DNA from: Gemmatimonas sp.
GTDB lineage: Bacteria; Gemmatimonadota; Gemmatimonadetes; Gemmatimonadales; Gemmatimonadaceae
NCBI RefSeq assembly: GCF_031426495.1
Contig: NZ_JANPLK010000072.1
Coordinates: forward strand, 112,230 to 176,229
DNA: 64,000 nt
Direction: 5' to 3'
Shown piece after piece: positions 43,301-51,873 of the stretch. A program made the translations under genes and the position numbers. Below the pieces are notes generated by a model that saw only the letters and a list, made by a program, of their open reading frames with translations, did not search any database and was not told where the DNA came from. Within the stretch, counting starts at the first letter, position 1. Each line of letters begins with the position of its first letter.

Positions 43301-44068
43301 GCCCCGGAAGCGCCGAAGGCCGATAAGGCTGTCGCCGATGCGGCGGTGGCACTCAAGCGCGAGTTGGGCGAGCTGCAGGGCACGATGGCCGAGTTGCAGA
43401 ACGAACTCGATCGCACGAAGAAGGCGCTGTTCAGCGCCGAGGCGGAGAACGCGAGCCGTCGTGGCAAGCGCTCGCGCCCCGAAGTCATGCGCGGCACCAC
43501 CATTCGCAAAGAAACGCCGCTCGGTGTGATGTTCGTGAACATCACCGAAGACGAGAAGGGACAGCCGTTCGAAGTGTTCCTCAACCTCGGCAAGGCCGGC
43601 GGATCGGCCATGGCCGACGCCGAAGCGATCGGACGTTTGATCTCCCTGGCGCTGCGCAGCGGCATCTCGCTGCAGGAAATCCATCGTCAGCTGCGCGGCA
43701 TCTCGAGCGATCGCGCGGTGGGCCTCGGACCGAACAAGGTGCTCTCGCTGCCCGATGCGGTCGGTATCGCGCTGGAACAGTGGTGGCGTGACAAGCAGGG
43801 CGTGCAGACGGACCTGCTGGCTGGTGGCGCGGTTGCGGGAATGCCGACGCCGGTGAGTTCGATGATGCCGCCGATGCCCACGCCGGCGGCCGGGGTGCCG
43901 ATCACGCGTCCGCCGATGAGCAAAAGCGCCGAGCAGATGCAGCCGATTGAGTTCGGCTCAGGACACGGTGAAGTGTTCATGGGTACGTGCCCGGACTGCG
44001 GAAGTCAGCTCGAGTTCGCGGAAGGGTGCGTGAAGTGCCACGTGTGCGGGTTTAGTGAGTGCGGGTGA
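40394..44068 (+). CDS. nrdJ: Adenosylcobalamin-dependent ribonucleotide reductase (class II), intein-containing
   Basis: 1224-aa precursor; 863 aa after removal of the 361-aa intein. Makes deoxyribonucleotides without oxygen, using B12 as radical source. Visible elements: NSPTLMNAGRPLGQLSACFV with an active-site Cys, GGGTGFSFSRLR, NPCGEQPLL split by the intein, NLGSVN, PTGTISIIAGCSSGLEP, and a C-terminal Cys-rich tail (CPDCGSQLEFAEGCVKCHVC) for redox or zinc. An Ala/Lys-rich coiled coil (about 970-1035) links the barrel to the C-terminal domain. ATG 40394 has AGGAG upstream. It is followed by a terminator. Confidence 0.96.
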   Translation: MPFSATPPEGLVTLSANARTVLDKRYLVKDKSGKSVEKPEDMFWRVATVVAEADRRYGASDGAVQAVAEEFYFLMTQRRFEPNSPTLMNAGRPLGQLSACFVLPVDDALSNGQSGIYDTLRSMALIHQSGGGTGFSFSRLRAKGAMVRSTTGVASGPISFMELYDASTDAVKQGGTRRGANMGILRVDHPDVLDFIASKEDLTKITNFNISVGITTKFMDAVKVDGSYDLLDPSTGQVTGQARARDVWDKMILGAWRTGEPGVFFIDEANRYNPVPHLGAYEATNPCVTGDTLVATSNGLVAIASLAEHEEAMPVTLDARFSAGRVGPAGVPFASGVKPVFRVVTREGYEIRVTADHRFMTARGWVEAQSLTEGDALHVQNVKGGFGTTGTSEEGRVLGWLIADGHITGDSGHGAVLGFWGDDREVAASFSHDVNEMLGTSGRAPVGVVDIPSREMATVSSTRLRAMVAERFGVTAESKLDRVPAAVLAGTETMQQGFLQALFTADGHVSGTPEKGVSVRLTSISMSLLQDVQRMLLNFGIASRIYRDRHPARTVTIKGADVSCQADHDLVIARDNVLRFAEEIGFLTRAKSNALISRVASYGARGPYRESFTARFERMEAAGEEMVYDLTEPLTHSFIGNGFVVHNCGEQPLLAYDVCNLGSVNVGYYVNNGEVDWEAMRRDIALSTHFLDNIIDVNKYPLPEIDSLSKRIRRIGLGVMGFADMLVRLGIPYDSAEGVEMGRKVMEFLDVEGKKESERLAKERGAFPEWARSIFGPDETCARDENDERIRPMQLLRNCNVTTVAPTGTISIIAGCSSGLEPLFAVAFMRNQAGVMMPDVNEDFVAIAKTEGWYSDELMERIAKTGTVKHADVPAKWQAVFNTANNIAPVYHIQMQAAFQQHCDSAISKTTNFGYAATQDDVRAIYEMAYDMKCKGVTVYRDGSRDNQVLSTGATQDAAAKRDDAKAAGAPEAPKADKAVADAAVALKRELGELQGTMAELQNELDRTKKALFSAEAENASRRGKRSRPEVMRGTTIRKETPLGVMFVNITEDEKGQPFEVFLNLGKAGGSAMADAEAIGRLISLALRSGISLQEIHRQLRGISSDRAVGLGPNKVLSLPDAVGIALEQWWRDKQGVQTDLLAGGAVAGMPTPVSSMMPPMPTPAAGVPITRPPMSKSAEQMQPIEFGSGHGEVFMGTCPDCGSQLEFAEGCVKCHVCGFSECG
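41252..42334 (+). other. LAGLIDADG intein within nrdJ
   Basis: 361 residues (287-647 of the precursor) from Cys1 (CVTGDTLVATSNG, block A) to the terminal His-Asn (FIGNGFVVHN, block G), followed by extein Cys in CGEQPLL. Block B is VTADHRFMTARGW with its His. Two dodecapeptide motifs of a homing endonuclease are seen, LGWLIADGH and LQALFTADGH. It sits at the strictly conserved NPC/GEQPL site of the reductase. The splice residues all look intact, so splicing is expected. Confidence 0.95.
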
Positions 44069-44145
44069 ACCTGCGCTGAGGGTTGGGACGTAGAAGCGTT
44101 TTGACGGGCTGGGATTAAGTCTCTTGAAGCCCTGATTTGAAAGAA

Positions 44146-44184
44146 AGATGCCGCCGCGCTCCGGAGTCGGCGGCGTCTGTCTTT
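44146..44184 (+). terminator. Rho-independent terminator after nrdJ
   Basis: An 11-bp stem (AGATGCCGCCG with CGGCGGCGTCT, one G-T pair) has an 11-nt loop and a short T-rich tail (TGTCTTT). It lies about 80 bp after the nrdJ stop. Confidence 0.75.
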
Positions 44185-44233
44185 GGGGAACGGCGCGCGT
44201 TGGAATGCCATGTACTGGCGTGGTGCGGATCTG

Positions 44234-44470
44234 TCACCAGCCGCTTTCACCGCAGATGGCGCGGCTACAGGGGATCGTGGAAGTGGTCCCCTGGCGATCG
44301 GCTGCGCCGTCTACCTCGTAACGTCGACCGCTGTCGTGCTGCATTCCGTGAGAAGAAAGTATCAGACAGATGCGACGCGACACCACGTCGATCACGAACG
44401 CGGCATACACAAAACTGCGCCACGTCGCCACGTACGTGAAGTCGACGACCCACAGCTGATAGGGGCCACG
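44234..44470 (-). pseudogene. IS3-family transposase remnant
   Basis: On the minus strand a short open stretch reads QLWVVDFTYVATWRSFVYAA and FVIDVVSRRI, the start of the rve/DDE integrase core of IS3-type transposases with the first two Asp-containing motifs. A TAG precedes it at about 44471, and the reading after SRRI diverges from the family, so most of the gene is missing or frameshifted. No intact orfA or terminal repeats were found. This is a decayed insertion. Confidence 0.75.
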
Positions 44471-44619
44471 CTAACCAGCGCCTGCTCGAACACGCTGCGG
44501 AACCAGCCGGCCGAATCTCGAAGCAAAGCCTCGTTCAACTTTCTGTCCAACGAGCTGTCGACCCGTCTTCCGCAATGTCACAGACGGATAAATTCGGCGC
44601 AAAGTCTCCTTTATGAGAG

Positions 44620-44647
44620 GGCCGTCATCACGTCACGGATGACGGCC
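44620..44647. repeat. Perfect 10-bp hairpin
   Basis: GGCCGTCATC - 8 nt - GATGACGGCC within the non-coding stretch between the IS remnant and the protease gene. No T-run follows. It may be a leftover end of the mobile element. Confidence 0.65.
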
Positions 44648-44811
44648 TCCACTCGCAACGCCAGCACAACGACTTGCAACGCTGAGGCACTGTGCGCGAC
44701 GCGAAGGTCGTCCACCTTGGTCGTCGCCTAAGGCACTCCGCCCGGATCGGCAGGCTTGGGGACGACGCCACGCCGCCGTAGACGCGTATCCATCGATCAC
44801 GAGACGCTCGC

Positions 44812-46437
44812 ATGCGCTTTCACACTTCTCGCGCCGCTCTCCGCGCGTTGCCATCTCCATCAGCAACAGGGCCGCGGCGGCGCGCCGTCGTGCTGGCGTT
44901 GCTCCTCACCGGCCTGGCCGGCTGCCAGAGCGACGACCTGGTGCGGGCACCGGAGACTGCCCTCGCGCCGGCGCCACGCGCGCGTCCCATCATCAATGGG
45001 ACGGAAGTCACGGCCACGTCGTTCACCAACACGTGGAGCTTCGTGGCCACTCTGGCACGGCCCGCTGTTGGCGGCGGGTACCAGACGTTCTGCACTGCAT
45101 CCGTCATTGCACCGCGGTGGGTGCTCACCGCCGCGCACTGCGTGAAGGGCTTGAGCGCCACCGACGTGTTGGTCGCGGTCGGCGATCGCGACCTTCAGGG
45201 CAGCGGGATCAGATACAAGGCCGTGAAGACAGTGCTCGTCCCATCGTTCTACCGAGAAACGGACCTCTTCGCCGACATGGCCGCGCTGGAGCTCGTGGAA
45301 GACGCCAACGTCCCTCGGGCCCCCTTCTCGGACGACGGCGTCTCGCCCAACATGCCATTGCGAGTAGCCGGCTTCGGCCTCACGGAGAACGGCACGTTGT
45401 CCACGCTGCTGCGCACCACCTCGATCGCCGCCTCGGGCCCCTCTAGCGTTTTTTCGGCGTTTCTGGCCATCGGCACGGGCACCGGGACGTGTAGCGGCGA
45501 CAGTGGTGGACCGGCCATCAATGATGCCGGTGAGCTCGTCGGGCTGGTGAGCTTCGGCCCCGGCGGCTGTCGCGAGTCCTCGTATCTTTCGGGTTTCACC
45601 TACGTGAACTACGCACGGCAGTGGCTCAAGGTCGCCGCACCCACCGCCGTTGACCGCACGGCCCCAAACGTGGACGTGACGTTGGATTCCGACATCGTCA
45701 ACCTGCGGAACGCGGTGAGCGTCCGCGCAGCCGTAAGCGACGACGTAGAGTTTGACGAAGACGTCGACTTCGCGCACAACGGCGCGATTGGCAGCGTTGA
45801 GGCATCGATCGACAATGGTGTCACTTGGGTTCCCATGGCACCGACCGACGGATCGTTTGGAAGCGCCGAGGAGTCCGCCACGGTGCAGCTCTTTGCGCCG
45901 GCAGTGGGCAACCACACGGTCTGTGTGCGCGCAACGGACGTCGCGCGGAACGTCAGCACCTCGAAGTGCACTGCGCTCACCGCCTACGATCCTGAAGCCG
46001 CCGGCTTCGTCGTCGGGAACGGCACCTTCCACGCACCGCCCGGTTCTTTTCCCTTTCAGTCCACGGTTGCGGACGATGTGGACTTTCAGTTCATGGCGGC
46101 GTACAAGAAGGGTCAGACGACACCCACGGGCAAGACCTTGCTGCAATTCCGCACACGGCAATGGCGCCTCGAGAGCGCGAACTACGAGTACCTGCTCGTG
46201 ACGGGCTCGAATCGCGCACAGTTCCGCGGTAGCGGCGTCATGAAAATCACCTATGGCGCCGACCCCGCAGACTTTGAGCTTTATCCGGTGAAGTTTCAGA
46301 TCTGGGCATCGGCCGACAACCAAACCGTCAGGGTTCGAATCTGGGAACCAGCTGGCAACGAACGTACGTACTTCGACTCGTCCGACCAACCGTTGAGAAC
46401 AGGCCGCATCGTCGTGCACACGGCGCGGAATAAATAG
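44812..46437 (+). CDS. Trypsin-like serine protease (S1 family), lipoprotein
   Basis: 541 aa. Signal with lipobox AGC (TGLAGC, Cys about 38) after an unusually long basic N-region. The chymotrypsin-fold protease domain (about 58-275) has the N-terminal IINGTEV, the His of LTAAHC, the Asp of FADMAALELVE, and the Ser of GTCSGDSGGP. The remaining 265 residues form two beta-rich domains, the first resembling an Ig-like or bacterial adhesion domain (DRTAPNVDVTLDSD). Secreted or surface-held proteolysis is likely; substrate unknown. It sits in an accessory patch beside an IS remnant. Confidence 0.9.
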   Translation: MRFHTSRAALRALPSPSATGPRRRAVVLALLLTGLAGCQSDDLVRAPETALAPAPRARPIINGTEVTATSFTNTWSFVATLARPAVGGGYQTFCTASVIAPRWVLTAAHCVKGLSATDVLVAVGDRDLQGSGIRYKAVKTVLVPSFYRETDLFADMAALELVEDANVPRAPFSDDGVSPNMPLRVAGFGLTENGTLSTLLRTTSIAASGPSSVFSAFLAIGTGTGTCSGDSGGPAINDAGELVGLVSFGPGGCRESSYLSGFTYVNYARQWLKVAAPTAVDRTAPNVDVTLDSDIVNLRNAVSVRAAVSDDVEFDEDVDFAHNGAIGSVEASIDNGVTWVPMAPTDGSFGSAEESATVQLFAPAVGNHTVCVRATDVARNVSTSKCTALTAYDPEAAGFVVGNGTFHAPPGSFPFQSTVADDVDFQFMAAYKKGQTTPTGKTLLQFRTRQWRLESANYEYLLVTGSNRAQFRGSGVMKITYGADPADFELYPVKFQIWASADNQTVRVRIWEPAGNERTYFDSSDQPLRTGRIVVHTARNK

Positions 46438-46557
46438 CGCCTGCTCACACGTATGGAGCCGACTGTACTGTTGTGCATTCGGCTCCCGCGTGACGGGCAA
46501 GCGCACGAGAATGCCGAACACGTTCGCTATGTGGGCGACGAAGAAAGGACACGATAG

Positions 46558-46707
46558 ATGGGCACACGACGTCGCACCACTGGTACGCGACCACGTCCTC
46601 GGAAACCGGCGCTCACCGATCTTGAATCAACGGGGCGCAGGCGGTCTCCAGCTCGGTGTTTAAACTTTCGCCCAGCTGTCACGTTCACACCTCGTCCCGA
46701 CGGCTGA
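46558..46707 (+). CDS. Possible small basic ORF (49 aa), weak
   Basis: ATG 46558 follows an AAGGA-type ribosome site (about 9 bp upstream). The product is very Arg/Pro-rich (MGTRRRTTGTRPRPRKPAL at the start). No family recognised; it could be chance in GC-rich DNA. The rest of 46438-46794 holds only the terminator listed below. Confidence 0.22.
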   Translation: MGTRRRTTGTRPRPRKPALTDLESTGRRRSPARCLNFRPAVTFTPRPDG

Positions 46708-46723
46708 GTTTTGCGCTGTGAGT

Positions 46724-46765
46724 ACGCCGCCGGATTCCGTAAGGAGTCCGGCGGCGTCTCATTTT
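46724..46765 (+). terminator. Terminator-like hairpin downstream of the protease gene
   Basis: A perfect 11-bp stem, ACGCCGCCGGA with TCCGGCGGCGT, and a 12-nt loop are followed by CTCATTTT. It resembles the hairpin after nrdJ (shared GGAGTC and CGGCGGCGTCT). It is 290 bp after the protease stop, just before the end of the convergent HEAT gene. Confidence 0.65.
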
Positions 46766-46794
46766 GCGGCGAAACGCGTCTGGCTCGTGCGGTG

Positions 46795-47823
46795 CTACAA
46801 CGCCGTCACCCACGCCTCCCACGCACTCCGCGTCGCGCCAAGATCGCGTCCGCCGTTGAGTCGCACGAGCAGGGCGTGCGCGTCGGTCGCCACTCCCGGC
46901 GCCTCGGAGCCCAAGTGGTCGAGCAGCCAATTGGCGTTGTCGTGAAGCAGCGCCGAGGCGAGCGTTGGATCGATCTGCGTCCGCACCAACACGTGGAATA
47001 CCTCGCCGATCGCTGACACGTTCGTGCCGGCGAGCAGTGCACGCAGGTCGTCGACGGCCGGCGTCCAATCGACGGTGCGCGTCGGCATGGCACGCATCGC
47101 GTCGGAGGCGGTGGTACGGACGGCCTCGTGTGGATCGCGCAGCGCATGCGCCAGTGCATGCCACGTGGAGTCGTGCGCGCCGAAGTTGCTCAGCACAACG
47201 GCGGCGCTCATGCGATTCACCCAGAATCCGTCATGCTGCACGGCCCGCATCGCCCGTCGACGCGCCGTGTCGCCTTGCTGCGTGCGCAAAAAGGCGGTGA
47301 GTCGGTTCGCGTCGTCCACCGCCGTGGGCGCCTTGCTCCGCTTCGCAAAATCGGTAGCCATCAACACGCGTGTCGCGCTGTCCCCATGCTGCAACCAATT
47401 CATGAAACGCCCCATCCAGACACCGCCGGCGGTGTCGGTGATGGGCACGATCAGCGGCGCATAATCGGGACGAAGCGACTGGAAGCTGTCGACGGGAACG
47501 GTGTTCCAGCGGACGCGAGCGCGCTCTTGCGGCTCCACGAGTTTTATCAGGAGAAACTCGGCGCCCGGTGGGCCGAATCCCTCGTAGGTCATGACCAGGG
47601 CGTCGGCGAAGCCAAGCTTTTCGCGCAGCGTTGCCATGCAGGCGGCGTCGTGGAGATCCTGGCCTGGCACGTAATGGCGAATGGAGTCGCGCAGCATCGG
47701 TAACGTCCAATGCTTCAGTCCCATCACCTCGACCCGGGCCTTGGGCGCGTCGTATCGCGCCTGGGCCGAGAGGTTCGTGGGGGCGACGGCCAAGAAGAAC
47801 CACAGGGCAATAGAGAATCGCAT
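46795..47823 (-). CDS. Exported HEAT-repeat protein
   Basis: 342 aa from ATG 47823, giving a proper signal peptide (FSIALWFFLAVAPTNLSAQ); an ATG 17 codons upstream would bury it. The second half carries HEAT-like helical repeats (RMSAAVVLSNFG, WHALAHALRDPHEAVRTTAS, ALLHDNANWLLDHLGSEAPG). These are interaction scaffolds; the role in the periplasm is unknown. It starts 157 bp from the divergent histidine kinase gene. Confidence 0.7.
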   Translation of the reverse strand: MRFSIALWFFLAVAPTNLSAQARYDAPKARVEVMGLKHWTLPMLRDSIRHYVPGQDLHDAACMATLREKLGFADALVMTYEGFGPPGAEFLLIKLVEPQERARVRWNTVPVDSFQSLRPDYAPLIVPITDTAGGVWMGRFMNWLQHGDSATRVLMATDFAKRSKAPTAVDDANRLTAFLRTQQGDTARRRAMRAVQHDGFWVNRMSAAVVLSNFGAHDSTWHALAHALRDPHEAVRTTASDAMRAMPTRTVDWTPAVDDLRALLAGTNVSAIGEVFHVLVRTQIDPTLASALLHDNANWLLDHLGSEAPGVATDAHALLVRLNGGRDLGATRSAWEAWVTAL

Positions 47824-47979
47824 GCGCTCACTCGGAAAAGGGACGAGCGAGAATATAGCGCCGTGAACTTGCACGGGTGCCCACCTCCCTCCCTATCTCA
47901 CCCCGTGCACCGCGCGTAGCTTGCGGATGAGCCTCGATCATCGGTTCGTCCCTCTGTCCGCGTCGCCGCCAGCCCCTTC

Positions 47980-49485
47980 GTGAATCCGGATGTAAACGCG
48001 TCCCTCTACGATAGCGCGGCGCAGGTGCGGTGGATTCTCCACCTCGCGTGCGCGGCCACGTTTATGGTCGTGATGACGCTGCTGGCCAACCGACTGCGGC
48101 GCCCGATCATGCAGACGCTCTCTGTCGTCTGGGGTTTGCAGACGCTCGTCGCGGTCAACCTCTTCTGCTACTTCTACTGGCGTGACCTGTTCGCCGACTA
48201 CGCGAGCGTGCGCTTTTTGGGCATGCTTGCGCTGCACGTGTCGCACTTCGTCATGGCGCCGCTGCTGCGGCACACGCGACAGCTCGTGTCTCAGGGCGAG
48301 ACCGCCGCGGCGCCATCCTCGCGCACGCTGACCCGCTGGGCCGCGCTCGGGCTGCTCACCACGGTGCTCGATCAGACCGCCAAACACTATTTCCCCGCCG
48401 CCGAAACCGCGCTCACGTTCGTGGTGTCGCGTCTCGTGAGTGCGTTCCCGTATGCGTACGCGCTCTGGCCAACAGGCGCTAATGCGTTGGGTACGCTGAC
48501 TCCTTCGCGCGAATCGGGCTTCACGTGGCGCGCGCTGCACGTGGCCCTGTTCGCGCGCGTGGCCGCGCTGGCGATCGACCTCGTGGTGAGGGTCGCACCG
48601 TGGTCGATTGAAACGGCGGCGATGCTCACGGCCGTGGTGGTCGCGGTAAACTTGATCGCCCTCGTGCTGTTCGGGACGCTGCTGCTGTTCGTAGCCCTCG
48701 AGCATGAACGCGCGGTCAGTGTGCGCCAAAGCGCGGAGCTGTATGCGGCCAAGCTGCGCGAGTCGCACTCACGGCGGTTGGAGAGCCTGGGTGGTCTGGC
48801 GGGCGGCGTGGCGCACGACTTCAACAACATTCTCACGGTCGTTGTAAGCGCTGCCGACGCGGCCCGTGAGGTCGCCAGTTCACCGGCACTGCTCCAGGCT
48901 GAACTCGACGCCATCAGTGAGGCCGGTCGTCAAGGCACGGCGCTTACCCGGCAACTGCTCGACTTCGCGCGGCACAAGCCAATGAGCGTGGAGCAGTTCG
49001 ATTCCACCGTCGTCTTGCAACGCATGCGGCCGATCTGCGAACGTGTCCTCACCGCCGCGCGCCGCCTCGAGTTGCAGGTCGCCGCGGTGCCGGCGCTAAC
49101 CATGGACGTGTCGCAGTTCGAGCAGGTCGTCCTCAATCTCGTGGTCAATGCGCGCGATGCGATCGAGTCCACCGGCTCGGTCACGATCGCATTAAGCGCG
49201 GAGACGGTCACTCGGGCCAGCGCGACGGCAACGAATCTGGCAGCCGGCTCCTACGTCCGCCTCGCCGTACGTGATAGCGGGTGTGGAATCCCCGCCGACG
49301 TGCTGCCAAGGATCTTTGATCCGTTCGTCACCACCAAGGAAGCGCGCGGTGGCACCGGCCTCGGGCTCGCCACCGTGCAGCGCGTGGCGCGCGAGAACGG
49401 CGGCGATGTGTTCGTCGAGAGTACGCTCGGCGTTGGCACGACGATCGAGGTGTGGCTGTCGGCGACGCCGCCATCCGGAGCCTGA
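47980..49485 (+). CDS. Membrane sensor histidine kinase
   Basis: 501 aa, GTG start. The N-terminal half has about six to seven hydrophobic helices with no recognisable ligand domain (a 7-helix-type input is possible). The kinase core follows: phosphoacceptor GGLAGGVAHDFNN, N box NLVVNARDAI, G1 RDSGCGIP, F box IFDPFVTTK and G2 GGTGLGLATV. No receiver domain and no response-regulator gene lies next to it, so its partner is elsewhere. Signal unknown. Confidence 0.92.
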   Translation: MNPDVNASLYDSAAQVRWILHLACAATFMVVMTLLANRLRRPIMQTLSVVWGLQTLVAVNLFCYFYWRDLFADYASVRFLGMLALHVSHFVMAPLLRHTRQLVSQGETAAAPSSRTLTRWAALGLLTTVLDQTAKHYFPAAETALTFVVSRLVSAFPYAYALWPTGANALGTLTPSRESGFTWRALHVALFARVAALAIDLVVRVAPWSIETAAMLTAVVVAVNLIALVLFGTLLLFVALEHERAVSVRQSAELYAAKLRESHSRRLESLGGLAGGVAHDFNNILTVVVSAADAAREVASSPALLQAELDAISEAGRQGTALTRQLLDFARHKPMSVEQFDSTVVLQRMRPICERVLTAARRLELQVAAVPALTMDVSQFEQVVLNLVVNARDAIESTGSVTIALSAETVTRASATATNLAAGSYVRLAVRDSGCGIPADVLPRIFDPFVTTKEARGGTGLGLATVQRVARENGGDVFVESTLGVGTTIEVWLSATPPSGA

Positions 49486-49551
49486 CGATCGCTGTTCCGC
49501 GAGATAATTTGTCGAGTCCTCATGAATTGTCTTCCTCTTGCCGGAGCCACG

Positions 49552-50184
49552 ATGCGACGTCTTGTCACTCTTGCCGGTGCGGTCCTGTTGAGCACCGTCC
49601 CTACCTCCGCCGCTCGCGCACAGACAGCGCCGTCCGATTCCACCGGGTTTCGAGCGGGGCAGTGGGGTGCGGAGTTCACGCTTGGCACGGGGAGTGGCGC
49701 CGCGAGCGGTGTTGGTGCCTTGCGCTTTTTCTCTGATCGTCGCGCGCTGTTGCTCGATGTGAACGGACGGCTCACGCGCGCATCCGGTGACGCGTGGCTC
49801 AGAAGCGACGAGTCGTCGCTGCATGTGCGGATCGGTCCGCGCTGGTATCGACCGGTGAAAGGGCGCGTGTTGCAATACGTCTCGCTCGGTGTGATCGCGT
49901 CACACGATCGCCGCGAGATTCCCGTGTTCTCGAGTTCGCTGGATCCGATGACGCGATCCACGACGAAGTCGTTCGGCGCCGGCACCTTCGGGGAGGTGGG
50001 TGGCAGTTGGATGGTGACGCCGCAGCTCAGACTGGGTGCCTCGTGGCAAGGCGTGGTTCAGTACGCGCGCCAGACGCAGGACGCTCGCAATCTCGGGGGA
50101 GCGATCGTCGTGCCCGCCTCACGATCGAACGTCTGGAACGCATCGTTTGGTAGCCTCGCGCTGCGCGCGGGCGTGTTCTTCTAG
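49552..50184 (+). CDS. Exported hypothetical protein, probably outer-membrane beta-barrel
   Basis: 210 aa from the ATG at 49552 (GGAG 7 bp upstream); an ATG ten codons earlier also exists. Signal peptide ends ARAQ. The mature chain is made of short amphipathic beta strands (WGAEFTLGTGSGAASGVGAL, LRLGASWQGVVQYARQ) and ends LALRAGVFF with a terminal Phe, typical of small barrels. No family recognised. The flavin reductase gene starts 16 bp later. Confidence 0.65.
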   Translation: MRRLVTLAGAVLLSTVPTSAARAQTAPSDSTGFRAGQWGAEFTLGTGSGAASGVGALRFFSDRRALLLDVNGRLTRASGDAWLRSDESSLHVRIGPRWYRPVKGRVLQYVSLGVIASHDRREIPVFSSSLDPMTRSTTKSFGAGTFGEVGGSWMVTPQLRLGASWQGVVQYARQTQDARNLGGAIVVPASRSNVWNASFGSLALRAGVFF

Positions 50185-50200
50185 CACGGAATCGAGCACG

Positions 50201-50758
50201 ATGCGCATCCTCGCCATCTCCGGCAGCCTCCGCGCGCGGTCGAGCAATACCGAGTTGCTGCGCGCGGCGGCCCTGGTTTCGCCCACGGAGTTTGCGGTTG
50301 AGCTGTACGCTGAACTCGGCGCACTGCCGCACTTCAATCCGGACCTCGACCAGGAAGGCGCGGTTGCTCCCGACAGTGTGGCCCGCTTACGCGCGCAGGT
50401 GGGCGCCGCCGATGCGGTGTTGATCTCGAGTCCGGAGTACGCACACGGCGTGCCCGGATCGCTCAAGAATGCACTCGACTGGCTGGTGAGTGCGCCGGAG
50501 ATGTATCACAAGCCGATGGGAGTACTGACGGCGTCCGGCGCTTCAGCGCACGGGCCTGCGGCCCTCGAGGAGATCCTGCGCACCATGTCGACACAGGTGA
50601 TGCCGGCGGCCAGCCGCGTGGTCGCGTTGAACGGCAGGCGTCTTGATGCGACACAGATTCTGGAGGATACGGCACTGGCCGAGGTGCTCCGCGACGTGCT
50701 GGAGGCGCTGCGTGTGGCCGTGACATCACCGACTGCACTTGAGAGCACATCGCCATGA
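50201..50758 (+). CDS. NADPH-dependent FMN reductase
   Basis: 185-aa flavodoxin-fold enzyme (NAD(P)H-dependent quinone/FMN reductase group). FMN phosphate-binding ISGSLRARSSNTELL is at residues 6-20, and the isoalloxazine-side motif SPEYAHGVPGSLKNALDW at about 75-92. Physiological acceptor unknown. The stop overlaps the DinB gene start as ATGA, so the two are co-translated. Confidence 0.92.
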   Translation: MRILAISGSLRARSSNTELLRAAALVSPTEFAVELYAELGALPHFNPDLDQEGAVAPDSVARLRAQVGAADAVLISSPEYAHGVPGSLKNALDWLVSAPEMYHKPMGVLTASGASAHGPAALEEILRTMSTQVMPAASRVVALNGRRLDATQILEDTALAEVLRDVLEALRVAVTSPTALESTSP

Positions 50759-51282
50759 ATGCACCGATGAACCCAGCCGACGTCTACGCGTACCTGGTTC
50801 GCACACGACGCGACCTGTGGGCCGCGCTCGAACAGGTGCCCGACGACGTGCTCTCGCGCCCGATGCTCGACGGCGAGCGGTTTCACAGCATCAAGGATCT
50901 GGTCTTTCATGTGGCGGCCGTCGAAGACGGATGGCTGCACGAGGATATCCGTCGTCTGCCACCGGTGCTCGACACGTTTCCAGCATTGGCGGCGACGACC
51001 GGAGGACCTGAGTACGCGCACTTCGCCCTGCGCGACCTCCTCGACTACTGGCAGGCGGTGGAGGCCAGTACACACGGCTATCTCACGACGCTCAACACCG
51101 AGGAGCTGACGCGCGTAGTGACCGTGCACGACGCGCCCGATGAGCGCTACACGGTGAGCGGTCTGTTCAACCACGTGATGTTTCACGAGATGCGTCACAC
51201 GGCGCAGATCTGCATGCTGTTGCGTATGCAGGGCGTTGCGCCACCATCACTCGATCTGTTGTTCTACCTGCCGAGGATGTAG
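50755..51282 (+). CDS. DinB family protein
   Basis: 175-aa four-helix-bundle protein of the DinB/YfiT group, which holds a metal with three histidines. Candidate ligands are in LVFHVAAVEDGW and FNHVMFHEMRHTAQI. Many members are thiol-dependent transferases or have no known role. It starts within the stop of the flavin reductase gene and converges with the DUF1415 gene 6 bp away. Confidence 0.88.
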   Translation: MNAPMNPADVYAYLVRTRRDLWAALEQVPDDVLSRPMLDGERFHSIKDLVFHVAAVEDGWLHEDIRRLPPVLDTFPALAATTGGPEYAHFALRDLLDYWQAVEASTHGYLTTLNTEELTRVVTVHDAPDERYTVSGLFNHVMFHEMRHTAQICMLLRMQGVAPPSLDLLFYLPRM

Positions 51283-51288
51283 CGCGCG

Positions 51289-51873
51289 TTACTCAGCGCT
51301 CTGGGGAAGCGTTGGACTCTCGAGTTCCAACTCGGCCCATCCCGCCGCGCCAAGGCGACGCATCGTCTCGAGGTTCCGCCGGTAGATGTTGTGCGCGTCG
51401 GGGTACACGGCGATCGCCCGACTGACGCTGGCTTCACGCAACAGCTGCAACATGGGATACGGCGAGCGATTGGTGAAGTTCGTGATGTCGTGTATCGACG
51501 TGCCGGCGAATTGATAGGCGGGGTGAAAGCTCGCGATTTGCACCACGCCTCGCAGTCCCAAGGCGGCTACGGCATCATTGGCCACGGTGAGAAAGTCATT
51601 GAAGTCGAGAAAATCATTGAGCACCATCGGGTGGATGAGCAGCGTGGTCTCCACCACGCTGGCATCCGCCTGCGACAACGCACGCAACTCGGTGTCGAGC
51701 GCGTCGCGCAGTTCCCCTGTAGTCTTCGCCAGGCTGACCGTAATGCGGATCTGGTCTTTGAGATAGACCGCGTTCGCAAACGGACAGAGCTTCAGGCCGA
51801 TCACCGCCCGTTCCAGCCAGGAACGAGTGGCGTCGGACGCCACCGTGCGAAGATCCACCGGGGAAGAACTCAC
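51289..51873 (-). CDS. DUF1415 domain-containing protein
   Basis: 194 aa, GTG start directly after the stop of the upstream gene. DUF1415 hallmarks: WLERAVIGLKLCPFANAVYL, LIHPMVLNDFLDFNDFL, and SFHPAYQFAG then NRSPYPMLQLLREASVSRA. Cytoplasmic; function unknown. Probably co-transcribed with the DUF4142 gene. Confidence 0.93.
   Translation of the reverse strand: MSSSPVDLRTVASDATRSWLERAVIGLKLCPFANAVYLKDQIRITVSLAKTTGELRDALDTELRALSQADASVVETTLLIHPMVLNDFLDFNDFLTVANDAVAALGLRGVVQIASFHPAYQFAGTSIHDITNFTNRSPYPMLQLLREASVSRAIAVYPDAHNIYRRNLETMRRLGAAGWAELELESPTLPQSAE

Noticed and set aside
44620..44647. Terminator upstream of the protease gene
   Set aside because: The stem is perfect but no T-run follows on either strand; recorded as a repeat only.
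46325..46346. T-arm-like GGTTCGAATC sequence suggestive of a tRNA
   Set aside because: It lies inside the protease coding sequence and no acceptor stem or anticodon arm can be folded around it.
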